Shown here: positions 25,729 to 34,385 of the stretch, in pieces | How the letters are laid out: every line of letters starts with the position of its first letter | How positions within the stretch are numbered: position 1 is the stretch's first letter | Source: Chitinophagales bacterium | Lineage (GTDB): Bacteria > Bacteroidota > Bacteroidia > Chitinophagales > Saprospiraceae | Assembly (NCBI GenBank): GCA_022360175.1 | Contig: JAKSDI010000198.1 | Coordinates: 1 to 43,344 of the forward strand | DNA length: 43,344 nucleotides | Direction of reading: 5' to 3' | Made by a program: the position numbers and the translations under genes | The notes under the pieces: generated by a model | The model's input: only the letters and a program-made list of their open reading frames with translations | What the model was told of the DNA's origin: nothing | The model's database searches: none

Positions 25729-27555
25729 TTATTTCAACCTTGCAATGGTATATCGAATTTGAACTAACTCATGATCACCATCACTTTTAAAAACCGTTTT
25801 GTATTCTTTGGAAAAACCCTTGGGTAGTGAACCCAAGTTGATCTGATAGGTAGGAGCAGAATCAAGAACTTTAATACCTGTTTTCTTTTGTAAATCATAT
25901 ACATGATCATTGTCATAATCATCGTGCTCCATCAGGCGGCTAACAATATTAATCTTAGCTTTGGAAGCATTTTTCTCTGCTATATAAAAATCCTTTTTTA
26001 CTAGAGAACCAACTACTATACCATCATAATTTCTGAACACCTGATTGGACTTTAATACGACTCTGTCTCCCGCCCTTTTGTTAAATAAAAACTGATTAGC
26101 ATCTTCATTGGAGTAGAACTTATTGTTTTTATAAGACGAAACTAACATATTCTCAGAGGGAATCACACTGATAGAACCATACAACTCTATATCTCCATTC
26201 CCATCACTTCCTGAATTTAAATTGGTTATATCCTGTAAGGTTATTCTATAATGACGATCACCTTTAGGCAAATTTTTAATGCTCTTTCCCTGATTAGGAG
26301 AAGCTACCTTAGGGCCATTTAAGAATTCATCAGCCCAATTTATGATTTCATCTCCTGCTTGCACGGCCCATTCGGCCAAGATTTCGATTCCTAATTTCCA
26401 ATTTCCCCAGTTTGTAACCAATGGTGGAATACATGGTGTGTTCCGAATACCATTCAACTCTTTACATAAGTCCAAAATGCAGGTTTGATTATAATAATCT
26501 ACCTGGATAATATTCAACTTTTTATTTCTCCATTCATTTTTTATTTTATTAAAATAAACAGGATTGGATTGGGCTGCCAGGTTTTTCATTGTGCCAGGGT
26601 ATGTACTGGTAGGATCAATACTTGCAGCAATTAATGTTCCATCAAGAGTGAGTTCACAGTTGAGGACAAAGAAATAATCCGGGTTTAATTTTTCATGAGA
26701 ATCTACTATAGCAGAAGTCTTTTTTAAGTTTGCTTTTTTATGCCATGTTCCTTGAGGTGCAGCATTCCCGCCATTTCCCAAATTATTATAAGAACCTTTT
26801 ATACTAGTCGTTGGCCAAAAATTAGTCTTGTCACTGACGTCAAATAAAACAATAATTCTTCGCTGTTTATCATTCCAGATACTTTGAAGTGTCGATGTTG
26901 GTTTATAAGAAGTATCAATCAACTTGTTTACCTTCAAAATGGATTTAATGTGGTCAGCTAATTGATTTTTATGTACGTCTGTCATGCCGTACAAGTGTTG
27001 AAATCGCAAAATGATGATCTCATCTGGATGTGATGTATTAAAACGAGCGATATCCCTCAACATCGTTTCAACCTTAGCTCCATATAGCGAATGACAAGCA
27101 TAAAATTCACCATTTTCATTTTTGCACACTCTGAAATCAAATGCCCTTACTCCATCCATTAGCTGCTCATGGATTGTCTTTTCCTGGCATTCCGCCATAG
27201 GCTTATACAAAGGAAATCCCATCGTAGCAAAAAAATCTTTATATCCGGGAGCATCTGGTGACCAACCTTTCTGTGCCGGATGGAACAATTTATAAGTACC
27301 AGAATTGTGTGTACCCGGTATTACGACCCTGTTTAAGGCTATATTTTGTAAAACATTTTTGTTTGCTCCCATCCAGTCAGCTACGGGGTCATATATTCGA
27401 GAATTTGGAGGAGTAGTGCTAACAGGAATAGAATGATTCGGTTTGTAGCAACTTTGAATTTGTGCATACTCCTGTGCTACTGTAAAGGTTGATAAACAGG
27501 TACATAAAACAGTACTTATTATCAATAAACAAGAATATTGAATATTGCTTTTCAT
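25729..27555 (-). CDS. Secreted PI-PLC X-domain phospholipase-like protein
   Basis: A 608-residue exported protein with a signal peptide ending near residue 28 (CLSTFTVAQ). Residues 60-340 form a bacterial phosphatidylinositol-specific phospholipase C barrel: VVIPGTHNSGTYKL with catalytic His83, then GVRAFDFRVC, and FYACHSLYGAKVETML with the second His155, followed by HPDEIIILRFQH. PI-PLCs cleave the phosphodiester of phosphatidylinositol or GPI anchors; relatives of this fold act on other phosphodiesters. Residues 430-608 form a separate beta-rich domain (GDRHYRITLQDI, GDIELYGSISV) that I do not recognise with confidence and that may bind membrane or ligand. No T9SS domain is present. The sensor-regulator gene lies just upstream in the same direction, with operator-like repeats between. 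Confidence 0.88.
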   Translation of the reverse strand: MKSNIQYSCLLIISTVLCTCLSTFTVAQEYAQIQSCYKPNHSIPVSTTPPNSRIYDPVADWMGANKNVLQNIALNRVVIPGTHNSGTYKLFHPAQKGWSPDAPGYKDFFATMGFPLYKPMAECQEKTIHEQLMDGVRAFDFRVCKNENGEFYACHSLYGAKVETMLRDIARFNTSHPDEIIILRFQHLYGMTDVHKNQLADHIKSILKVNKLIDTSYKPTSTLQSIWNDKQRRIIVLFDVSDKTNFWPTTSIKGSYNNLGNGGNAAPQGTWHKKANLKKTSAIVDSHEKLNPDYFFVLNCELTLDGTLIAASIDPTSTYPGTMKNLAAQSNPVYFNKIKNEWRNKKLNIIQVDYYNQTCILDLCKELNGIRNTPCIPPLVTNWGNWKLGIEILAEWAVQAGDEIINWADEFLNGPKVASPNQGKSIKNLPKGDRHYRITLQDITNLNSGSDGNGDIELYGSISVIPSENMLVSSYKNNKFYSNEDANQFLFNKRAGDRVVLKSNQVFRNYDGIVVGSLVKKDFYIAEKNASKAKINIVSRLMEHDDYDNDHVYDLQKKTGIKVLDSAPTYQINLGSLPKGFSKEYKTVFKSDGDHELVQIRYTIARLK

Positions 27556-27606
27556 TTTTTTAATTATGGGTTAATGAATAATTACTTTGTTTTATTGCTT
27601 CCGAAA

Positions 27607-27614
27607 CAAAGGTG
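27607..27614 (-). promoter_or_regulatory. Possible -7 box (CACCTTTG) for the PI-PLC gene
   Basis: The minus strand reads CACCTTTG, one mismatch from TAnnTTTG, 52 bp upstream of the phospholipase start. The direct repeats begin about 20 bp further upstream, where an activator of a weak promoter would be expected to bind. Confidence 0.3.
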
Positions 27615-27634
27615 AGAGGAATACAAAAAAAAGC

Positions 27635-27696
27635 CTTGGACTGATCTTGCAAAAACTTGGACTGATCTTGCAAAGTGTATAAGAAGCTTGGAGTAG
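27635..27696 (-). promoter_or_regulatory. Operator-like direct repeats upstream of the PI-PLC gene
   Basis: CTTGGACTGATCTTGCAAA occurs twice without mismatch, at 27635-27653 and 27656-27674, exactly 21 bp apart, i.e. two turns of DNA. A partial third copy of the first six bases (CTTGGAGTAG) lies at 27687-27696, another 31 bp on. They sit 80-142 bp upstream of the phospholipase start and just after the stop of the hybrid regulator, whose AraC-type DNA-binding domain would be expected to bind direct repeats in phase on one face of the helix. Confidence 0.65.
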
Positions 27697-27731
27697 AAAG
27701 GAAAAAAGAAAGGGGGGATAATTTAGATTAC

Positions 27732-30700
27732 TTAATTACGGATGTTACTTGGGGGGGTATTGAATTCTTCTTTAAAAGCACGTGAAAAATAGGCGGGATC
27801 GGAAAATCCAACATTATAAGCAATCTCAGAGATGTTATGATCCGTTGTTTTTAGCAGATGAAGTGCTTTGCTTAGGCGATAGGAGCGAATGAAAAGAGTA
27901 GGAGTTGTTCCGGTAAGTGCCTTGAGTTTTCGATAAAGTTGCATCTTGCTAAGATGAAGAATTCGGCACAAATCAGTAACAGTGAAGCTTGTATCATCAA
28001 TATGAGTTTCAATGACATCATATACCTTCTGAAGAAAAATATCTTCTAAACTGGGTTCTGTTGGAAATGAAACGCCCTGGCTATATTTTTCTAAAAGGGC
28101 TTTGCGAAGTTCGAGCAATTTTTCCAGCCGCACCAATAATTCCTCTTTATGAAAGGGTTTCATCAAATAGGCATCGGCTCCGTGTTGTAATCCGGTGACT
28201 TTATCTTTTTGTTCTGCTCTGGCTGTAAGCAAGATGATCGGAATATGACTAGTTCTTTCATCTGTTTTCAGTGTTTGACAAACCTCAAAGCCGTCTTTCT
28301 CAGGCATCATTACATCACTGATGATAATATCGGGAATCGAACTTAATGCAAGCTCGATACCTTCTCGGCCATTGATTGCTTTGGTAACACGAAAATCTTT
28401 TTTTAATAGTGTTTCAATATAGATAGCTACATCTTTGTTGTCCTCGATTAGTAGCAATTGAGGCCGATCACCCGAAGTATGAATGAGTTCCTGTAAATTT
28501 TTAGATGCTATAACAGTCGAATCAATCTCGTTTATAAACTCTTTATTCATTTCTAGATTCAGGTCCATCATTGGCGTATTTGGATGGAGCTTAATTGGTA
28601 AATTAATGGTAAAATGAGCCCCTTGACCCAAACGGCTCTCAAGGCGAATATCACCTCCCATCATTTTGACCAGCTCTTTGGTCAATGCCAGGCCAATTCC
28701 CGTTCCTTCTCCTTTTCGCGTAGTTGAACTGTCTGCTTGGTAAAACCGATCGAAAATATATTTTTGATTGTCTTCATGGATACCGATTCCGGTATCACTT
28801 ACTCTTAATTGCAAATGGGAAATACCCTTATTAGTTATTTGTCCGATGTGCAAAATTACCTGCCCGCCTATTGGTGTAAACTTCAATGCATTGGAGAGTA
28901 GGTTATAAATAACATGCTGGATTTTTACTTCATCGAAATCCATGATCAATTCATCAATCTCCGAATTAAAAGACAATCGGATTTGCTTTTCTTGAGCTAT
29001 GGAATGAAAAGATTCGGTCAGGTATCGCAAATAATTAATGACGTCGCCTTGTACCAAATCCTTCTTCATCGACCCTGAATCTAATTTGGATAAATCAAGT
29101 AATTGATTGACTAAACGGAGAAGATTTTTGCTATTCCGCCTGATTAGATGGCGTTCATGTTGTTGCTCATTCAAGTTATCTGCCATCCCTAAGATAACCG
29201 TTAGAGGAGTTCTGAATTCATGTGTGATATTTGTATAAAGACGTGTTTTTAGTGTATCCATTTCTTTTAAGCGGATGGCTTCAGATTTGGACAACCGACG
29301 CTTGAGTTCATATTTCCAAATACCAATAATTATCCCAGTTAAAAGCAGGAGAAATAAAATTCTGGCCCACCAGGTTTGCCACCACGGAGGGCTGATATAA
29401 ATTTTTAAAAAAGCTTCATTATTGCTCCAATTTCCTGAAGCTGATTTTGCTTTTACCCGGAAAGTATAATTGCCTGGAAGCAGGTTGGTGTAATGGACCA
29501 CATTTCTAGTACCATTGCTCAACCACTCATTTTGGTAGGGCTCGAGGCGGTAAAAATATTCTGTATGTTCTGATTTGTAAAAGCTTGGCATGGTAAAACT
29601 AAAACCTATATCAGATTGCAGATAATTTAAATTGACCTTTTCCTTAAAGCGAGGTTTTTTATCAAGAGTAGAGCTATCTTCGACAGCATTGAGGAGTTTT
29701 TGGTTTAAATAGAAATCCATGATATAAATCGAGCCCGTCTCTTCGTTTATGTTTAAGCTGTCTGGATGAAAACGGAATATTTTTTCCAGATTCAGGCTAA
29801 AATAAAGGTACCCATCTGTATCTATCATACCACTTCTGACTGCTGAAATGCCACTTGAAGGGAAGCCATCCTCGAAATCAATACTGGTAAAGGAAAGAGT
29901 TTTCCAGTCATATTTTTGAATCCCTTTAGCGGTGGCTATCCAGCTATTTCCTTTTTTATCATCAACTGCAGAAAATGCACTGGTATACATAAGTCCTTCT
30001 TTTTTAGTTAAGTATAAAAAAGAATCTTTCTGTACATCATAATATGCGAGTCCTTCTGCGGTATTAATATAGAATCTTCCATTGGAGCCTCTAAAAAAGC
30101 TGGATCCGTCTACGGGATATACTTTCTTATCTTTTGTTTCAAGATTGAAGCGAAAGACTTTCCACGCTCCATCGATATTTGTCCAAAGATTGTTTTTATC
30201 ATCAAAAAAAACGGTAGCATAAGAATAAGGCACTTTTTCTAACTCAGGAAAAGCACAAATTAACTCTGGTATAAAATCAATCCATTTGTAATCGATGGGG
30301 TCGAGATATGATAAACCATTCCAGAGCCTGCCATAATTATCAATATTTAGATAGAGATTGTGTTTAGGATTTTTGGGCGCAGTTTCTATTCTTCCCGTTT
30401 TTAAATGATATGATTTTATCTCTTTCGGATTCCAAAACCATAAAAGACTATCGCCCTGGATAGCAAGGCTGGGAGTATAGATATTACCAGGTGTAATCGG
30501 TAATGTTTCTGAAGATAAGGCTCCCTTTTGTGTGTCATAGCTTAAGCCACCTTGATTGAAGTCGCGAATTAATACATTTGAATGATCAAGAACACACAAT
30601 TCTAATGCTTTTATATCTCCAATGACTTTGAAGGGATGCGGGTTTGCATGAGCAATAGCCAGCCCTTTGACGCCAGTCAAAACAAATAGATTATTAAAGC

Positions 30701-31706
30701 TGTCAACCAAAATATTTTCATATCCTGGTTGAGGAATACCTAATGGTTTATTTTCATCATAAGTGATTAGTTGATAGTTTTCAGACCGTTGATTATAGCG
30801 TAAAATTGAATTAAAATCACTCATCCATATATCTCCATTTCTTCCAGGTTTTAATTCGATAGGGATGAAATTATTAGGGAGGTTCTTATTGGCTTTTAAA
30901 TCATAAAATTTGTGATGGAACATATCAAATTTCCAAAAATTAGGAGAGGACGCAATTAAGAGATTCCCATTTTCTAACTCTAAAATGTCAGTTACTGTCC
31001 CTGTTTTTATATTATTAACAGGCTTTTTGAACTGATTTGATCCAGCAGAAAGAAAATGTATCCCATTTGTATCACCGATCCATATTGTACCTGACTTTTG
31101 CTGGTAGAATGAAAATGCAGCTTTAAAGTAACCATCAAAGTCTTCTACTTCACCAGTCGCCCGATTCCAACAATTCACACCTAATTGGCCACCATACCAA
31201 ATATTGCCCTGTTGATCTTCCCGAATAAACCAGATGCTGGATGTTAAAGGATTATCTGCCTTTTTTAAATCCGGAATAAATGGAGAAAAGGTTTCTAATT
31301 CTTTATTGAAAATATAGATACCCTTAGATATAGTGCCTACCCATATCTTCCCATTTCTATCTTCATGAAGCGCAGTTAATAGATTTCGGCCAATACTATT
31401 GGAATCAGATGGATCGTGGCTATAATTTTTAAATGTCTCTCCATCAAAACGAGAAAGCCCAGCTGGCGTAGAAATCCAGATAAAACCTTCACTGTCTTTA
31501 ATAATAGAATTACCATATAAGCTATTAACTGCAGCAAAACCATCTTCTGTTGTTAGCTGCTTAAAACGAAGGTTATCTTGTGCTAATACATTTCCATTAA
31601 TCCATACTATAGAAAAGATAATATAGAGAACACTGTAGCAAACTGACTTTACACACTCTGAAATACTCATCACAAGCAAGCTAATATTTATTTCTCTATT
31701 GTACAC
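27732..31706 (-). CDS. Hybrid two-component system sensor kinase / AraC-type response regulator
   Basis: A 1324-residue one-protein signalling system (HTCS) in the inner membrane. An N-terminal signal (ending near residue 43) is followed by a periplasmic two-lobed propeller of Reg_prop blades (residues 45-660, e.g. GKIWVGTISKGIYIF, GNIWYGGQLGVNCW), a Y_Y_Y domain (700-772) and one membrane helix (782-797). The HisKA has ITHEFRTPLTVI with His829; the ATPase has NLLSNALKFTP, SDTGIGI and GTGIGLAL. The receiver has DVMMPEKDGF with Asp1131, and the AraC helix-turn-helix lies at 1225-1324 (ISEIAYNVGFSDPAYFSRAFK). These proteins usually sense glycan fragments and control polysaccharide loci. No SusC/D genes are present here; the neighbour is a phospholipase. 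An internal ATG at 31670 is an equally good start. Confidence 0.95.
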   Translation of the reverse strand: MYNREINISLLVMSISECVKSVCYSVLYIIFSIVWINGNVLAQDNLRFKQLTTEDGFAAVNSLYGNSIIKDSEGFIWISTPAGLSRFDGETFKNYSHDPSDSNSIGRNLLTALHEDRNGKIWVGTISKGIYIFNKELETFSPFIPDLKKADNPLTSSIWFIREDQQGNIWYGGQLGVNCWNRATGEVEDFDGYFKAAFSFYQQKSGTIWIGDTNGIHFLSAGSNQFKKPVNNIKTGTVTDILELENGNLLIASSPNFWKFDMFHHKFYDLKANKNLPNNFIPIELKPGRNGDIWMSDFNSILRYNQRSENYQLITYDENKPLGIPQPGYENILVDSFNNLFVLTGVKGLAIAHANPHPFKVIGDIKALELCVLDHSNVLIRDFNQGGLSYDTQKGALSSETLPITPGNIYTPSLAIQGDSLLWFWNPKEIKSYHLKTGRIETAPKNPKHNLYLNIDNYGRLWNGLSYLDPIDYKWIDFIPELICAFPELEKVPYSYATVFFDDKNNLWTNIDGAWKVFRFNLETKDKKVYPVDGSSFFRGSNGRFYINTAEGLAYYDVQKDSFLYLTKKEGLMYTSAFSAVDDKKGNSWIATAKGIQKYDWKTLSFTSIDFEDGFPSSGISAVRSGMIDTDGYLYFSLNLEKIFRFHPDSLNINEETGSIYIMDFYLNQKLLNAVEDSSTLDKKPRFKEKVNLNYLQSDIGFSFTMPSFYKSEHTEYFYRLEPYQNEWLSNGTRNVVHYTNLLPGNYTFRVKAKSASGNWSNNEAFLKIYISPPWWQTWWARILFLLLLTGIIIGIWKYELKRRLSKSEAIRLKEMDTLKTRLYTNITHEFRTPLTVILGMADNLNEQQHERHLIRRNSKNLLRLVNQLLDLSKLDSGSMKKDLVQGDVINYLRYLTESFHSIAQEKQIRLSFNSEIDELIMDFDEVKIQHVIYNLLSNALKFTPIGGQVILHIGQITNKGISHLQLRVSDTGIGIHEDNQKYIFDRFYQADSSTTRKGEGTGIGLALTKELVKMMGGDIRLESRLGQGAHFTINLPIKLHPNTPMMDLNLEMNKEFINEIDSTVIASKNLQELIHTSGDRPQLLLIEDNKDVAIYIETLLKKDFRVTKAINGREGIELALSSIPDIIISDVMMPEKDGFEVCQTLKTDERTSHIPIILLTARAEQKDKVTGLQHGADAYLMKPFHKEELLVRLEKLLELRKALLEKYSQGVSFPTEPSLEDIFLQKVYDVIETHIDDTSFTVTDLCRILHLSKMQLYRKLKALTGTTPTLFIRSYRLSKALHLLKTTDHNISEIAYNVGFSDPAYFSRAFKEEFNTPPSNIRN

Positions 31707-31831
31707 TTTTAGAGCGCAGGATGAATAAAATTTTATACGCTGAATAAAGACAAAAAAGAAGCTGTATCGAAAATTTTTAAGGTAGCAGTGCTATAAGTAA
31801 AGCGTATATTAGGGGCTGAAATAAATGAAAT

Positions 31832-32551
31832 ATGAAATACGCTTTACTATTTATTCCCCTTCTATTTCTTTGCGCTTGTTCTCCATCCCCGCTTGCACCA
31901 AATTATGCAGTAAAGCATAAAGGAGCTTTAAAAAACATTATGCATGAAGGTGATATCAGTGCTAAAGCAGACTTAGACAATTTTGAATCAATCCCACATT
32001 TGTATGGATTAGGCCCCTTGGAGAATTTACAAGGTGAAATTTTGATATTGGATGGAGTACCCTATATATCTACCGTACAAAATGCTGAACTGAAGGTCGA
32101 GAGTTCTTTTACTCACAAAGCGGCATTGTTTGTATATAGCACGGTTGAAAATTGGCTGTCTATCAAGATTCCTAAAGAAATAACAACCTATCAGGAATTA
32201 GAAATATTTATTGAAAAAATGGCTGTTGAAAATGGTATTGATACAGAAATAGCTTTTCCGTTTTTATTAGAAGGGGCCGCTAAGTATATAGACTGGCACG
32301 TAGTCAGGTGGAATGTAGCGGATACAGAGCATACACATGAAAAACACATTCATTCAGGACCTCATGGGCAAATTTCATTTAGAGATGTTGAAGTATTAGG
32401 CTTTTATTCCAAACATCATCACACTATTTATACGCATCATACAACTAATATGCATATGCACTTCAGGACGAAAGATGGAGTGGTTGCTGCACATTTGGAT
32501 GATATTACAGTAGGCAGTAGAATGACGCTTTTTTTACCTAAAACCTCCTAA
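31832..32551 (+). CDS. Exported acetolactate-decarboxylase-fold lipoprotein
   Basis: A 239-residue lipoprotein (lipobox LCAC, Cys16). The middle matches the acetolactate decarboxylase family (AlsD/BudA): LYGLGPLENLQGEILILDG, with the conserved acid as Glu69, and a WHVVRWNV segment with Arg159. The metal site is MHMHFRTKDGVVAAHLDD, with His208, His210 and His221. This is the same spacing as the zinc ligands His194, His196 and His207 I recall for Bacillus brevis AlsD. AlsD makes acetoin from acetolactate in the cytoplasm, whereas this protein is exported, so the substrate must differ or be external. There is a His-rich insert around 167-207 (TEHTHEKHIHSGPHG, KHHHTIYTHH). It is followed one base later by a HAD gene. 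Confidence 0.82.
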   Translation: MKYALLFIPLLFLCACSPSPLAPNYAVKHKGALKNIMHEGDISAKADLDNFESIPHLYGLGPLENLQGEILILDGVPYISTVQNAELKVESSFTHKAALFVYSTVENWLSIKIPKEITTYQELEIFIEKMAVENGIDTEIAFPFLLEGAAKYIDWHVVRWNVADTEHTHEKHIHSGPHGQISFRDVEVLGFYSKHHHTIYTHHTTNMHMHFRTKDGVVAAHLDDITVGSRMTLFLPKTS

Positions 32552-32552
32552 T

Positions 32553-33176
32553 ATGATACTTATAGTTGATTTAGATAATACCATTTTTGAGACATCCACT
32601 ATCGAAATGTCTCAATTTAAAGAAGCCCGCCAATTAGTTGAAGATTATACTTTACAGCATCATGGAGTCGAACTTGCCCATTCTATCTTTGATGAAATGA
32701 AACACATCGCTTTTGATCTGATAGCGAAGAAATACAATTTTCCCAATCTGCTGATACAGCAATTTTATCAAATTATAGAATCCGGTAGTTATCAATTGAA
32801 GATCGATACCTTCCCTGATTATCATTATTTATTACAGTATGATTATCCCAGATATTTAGTAACAACCGGACTGCCTAATTTGCAAAATGCTAAAATTGAA
32901 GCATTAGGTATAAGAAATGATTTCGAACAAGTTCATATCGATAATCCTACCGATTCTAATAGAGTATTCAAAAAGGGTATATTCCAGCAAATCCTTTCTC
33001 ATAGCGAGGCAAGTCAGGCAGTTGTGATTGGAGATAATCCAATTTCTGAACTAAAAGCAGGTAAAGAACTGGGGTTGGTAACCGTGCAGAGAATGTATGG
33101 AAAAACGCAGTATTCTGAATATGCTGATTACGCAATTAATAGTTTCGAAGACTTAAACGGCATTTTGCCGATATAA
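32553..33176 (+). CDS. HAD family hydrolase
   Basis: A 207-residue cytoplasmic phosphatase-like protein. Motif I is VDLDNTIF (nucleophile Asp6, acid Asp8), motif II is in the LVTTGLPN segment, the lysine of motif III is in FKKGIFQQI, and motif IV is VIGDNPISELKAGKELG. HAD proteins dephosphorylate small metabolites; this one is like the phosphoglycolate phosphatase or nucleotidase subgroup with a helical cap (residues 15-95), but the substrate cannot be named. Its ATG is one base after the stop of the lipoprotein gene, so the two are almost certainly translated from one mRNA. Confidence 0.88.
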   Translation: MILIVDLDNTIFETSTIEMSQFKEARQLVEDYTLQHHGVELAHSIFDEMKHIAFDLIAKKYNFPNLLIQQFYQIIESGSYQLKIDTFPDYHYLLQYDYPRYLVTTGLPNLQNAKIEALGIRNDFEQVHIDNPTDSNRVFKKGIFQQILSHSEASQAVVIGDNPISELKAGKELGLVTVQRMYGKTQYSEYADYAINSFEDLNGILPI

Positions 33177-33198
33177 GAATTTTATAAACCAGAAGGCA

Positions 33199-33459
33199 AT
33201 GAAGAAAAAAATATTGTCAAAGTCTGTAATTACCTGCCCAAGCTGTCAACATCAGAAAGAGGAAAAAATGCCAATTAATGCTTGTCAATTCTTCTATGAA
33301 TGCGAAAATTGCCATGAAATACTAAAACCCAAAGCAGGAGATTGTTGTGTGTTTTGTAGCTATGGCACTGTTGAATGCCCACCTATTCAAAAGGAACTAG
33401 TTGTTGTTAAAGTTGCAAAAACATCGCTTAGGAAACTAAGCTCAGGCTTTCGTACATAA
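33199..33459 (+). CDS. GDCCVxC-domain small cysteine-rich protein
   Basis: An 86-residue protein with nine cysteines. CPSC (13-16) and CENC (35-38) form a zinc-ribbon pair, and AGDCCVFCSYGTVECPPIQ (47-64) is the hallmark of the GDCCVxC family, whose members include selenoproteins in some bacteria; here all positions are Cys. Members are often next to mercury or other metal and organic-thiol related genes, but function is not established. It starts 22 bp after the HAD gene, in the same direction, so it may be the third gene of that operon. A metal-binding or redox role is inferred only from the cysteines. Confidence 0.85.
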   Translation: MKKKILSKSVITCPSCQHQKEEKMPINACQFFYECENCHEILKPKAGDCCVFCSYGTVECPPIQKELVVVKVAKTSLRKLSSGFRT

Positions 33460-33598
33460 ATTCTCTCCTTTGGGAAATTCTGTCCCTTTAACTCCTTCAT
33501 TTATCATAAATTGTTTTAGGTGGCATACAATGATTTTACCTGTGTGCTACTGATTTGGCTAGAATATGAAAATGCTATTTTATCAACAAAATTTTTAA

Positions 33599-34360
33599 AT
33601 GCTAATGAAAACAATTAAAACTATTTTTTCTCTTAACTCAAAAACATTATTGCTCGGTCTTATTTTCCTTTTATTTGGTATTAGTGTGTTGCCTGCCCAA
33701 AAAGAAGGTTTTCGGAATGGCCTTGTTGTTGGTGCTCTTCTTGCGACTACCTATGATTTGGAAGATACAAGGATTGATAATGGACTGCTGGGATCTGTAG
33801 TGCATAATCCGGGTAATTTGCGCAACCGTTTGGGAATAAGTGTTGGATACTTTGGCAATAAATCTCTAAGTAAACGTTGGAGTACGAATGCTGAAATATT
33901 GGCCAACTATAGTACTATGCGAATTGATTATACAAGAGTTGAAGCATTTACAGATGGGACGATTTACCGCTTATCTGAAGGCGTCGCTCGCTTTGATGAA
34001 TTGATCGTTACAGCTCCTCTAGACCTCCAATATCATTTTGCTAATTGGGGATATCTTATTGGTGGTATTCAAATAGGTTATACCTTTTATAATGGTAGTA
34101 AATGGAAATACAAGCGCTCCAATTATGCGGATGGTACCACAGGAACTCCTATCTCTCCTGTAATTGAACAAAGAGAAGAAATAGATCTTGAAGTAAAACC
34201 ATTTAACTGGGGAGGTAGAATCGGTTTTGGTTTAGTAGATGCCCAGGGTAGGGGGAGTATCGAAACCGTATTTTCCATTAATAGATTTACCCACTCGACG
34301 GGAGTAGAGCCTGATTTCAGGAAAGTTTTCCTGGGCATTGTGCTTAAGAAAAATCTATAA
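33599..34360 (+). CDS. Outer-membrane beta-barrel protein
   Basis: A 253-residue exported protein with a signal peptide ending near residue 34 (LLFGISVLPAQ). An internal ATG at 33605 is an equally likely start. The rest alternates polar and hydrophobic residues in strands of 8-12 (LGISVGYFG, WSTNAEILANYSTM, LIVTAPLDLQYHF, YLIGGIQIGYTFY, WGGRIGFGLVDA) and ends with a strand before the C-terminus (FLGIVLKKNL). This is the pattern of small 8-stranded Bacteroidota barrels annotated as PorT-like or outer-membrane beta-barrel proteins. No specific function can be given. It is separated from the upstream cluster by 139 bp without a recognised promoter. Confidence 0.75.
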   Translation: MLMKTIKTIFSLNSKTLLLGLIFLLFGISVLPAQKEGFRNGLVVGALLATTYDLEDTRIDNGLLGSVVHNPGNLRNRLGISVGYFGNKSLSKRWSTNAEILANYSTMRIDYTRVEAFTDGTIYRLSEGVARFDELIVTAPLDLQYHFANWGYLIGGIQIGYTFYNGSKWKYKRSNYADGTTGTPISPVIEQREEIDLEVKPFNWGGRIGFGLVDAQGRGSIETVFSINRFTHSTGVEPDFRKVFLGIVLKKNL

Positions 34361-34385
34361 AATAGTTGTTTCAGACAATAAGAGG

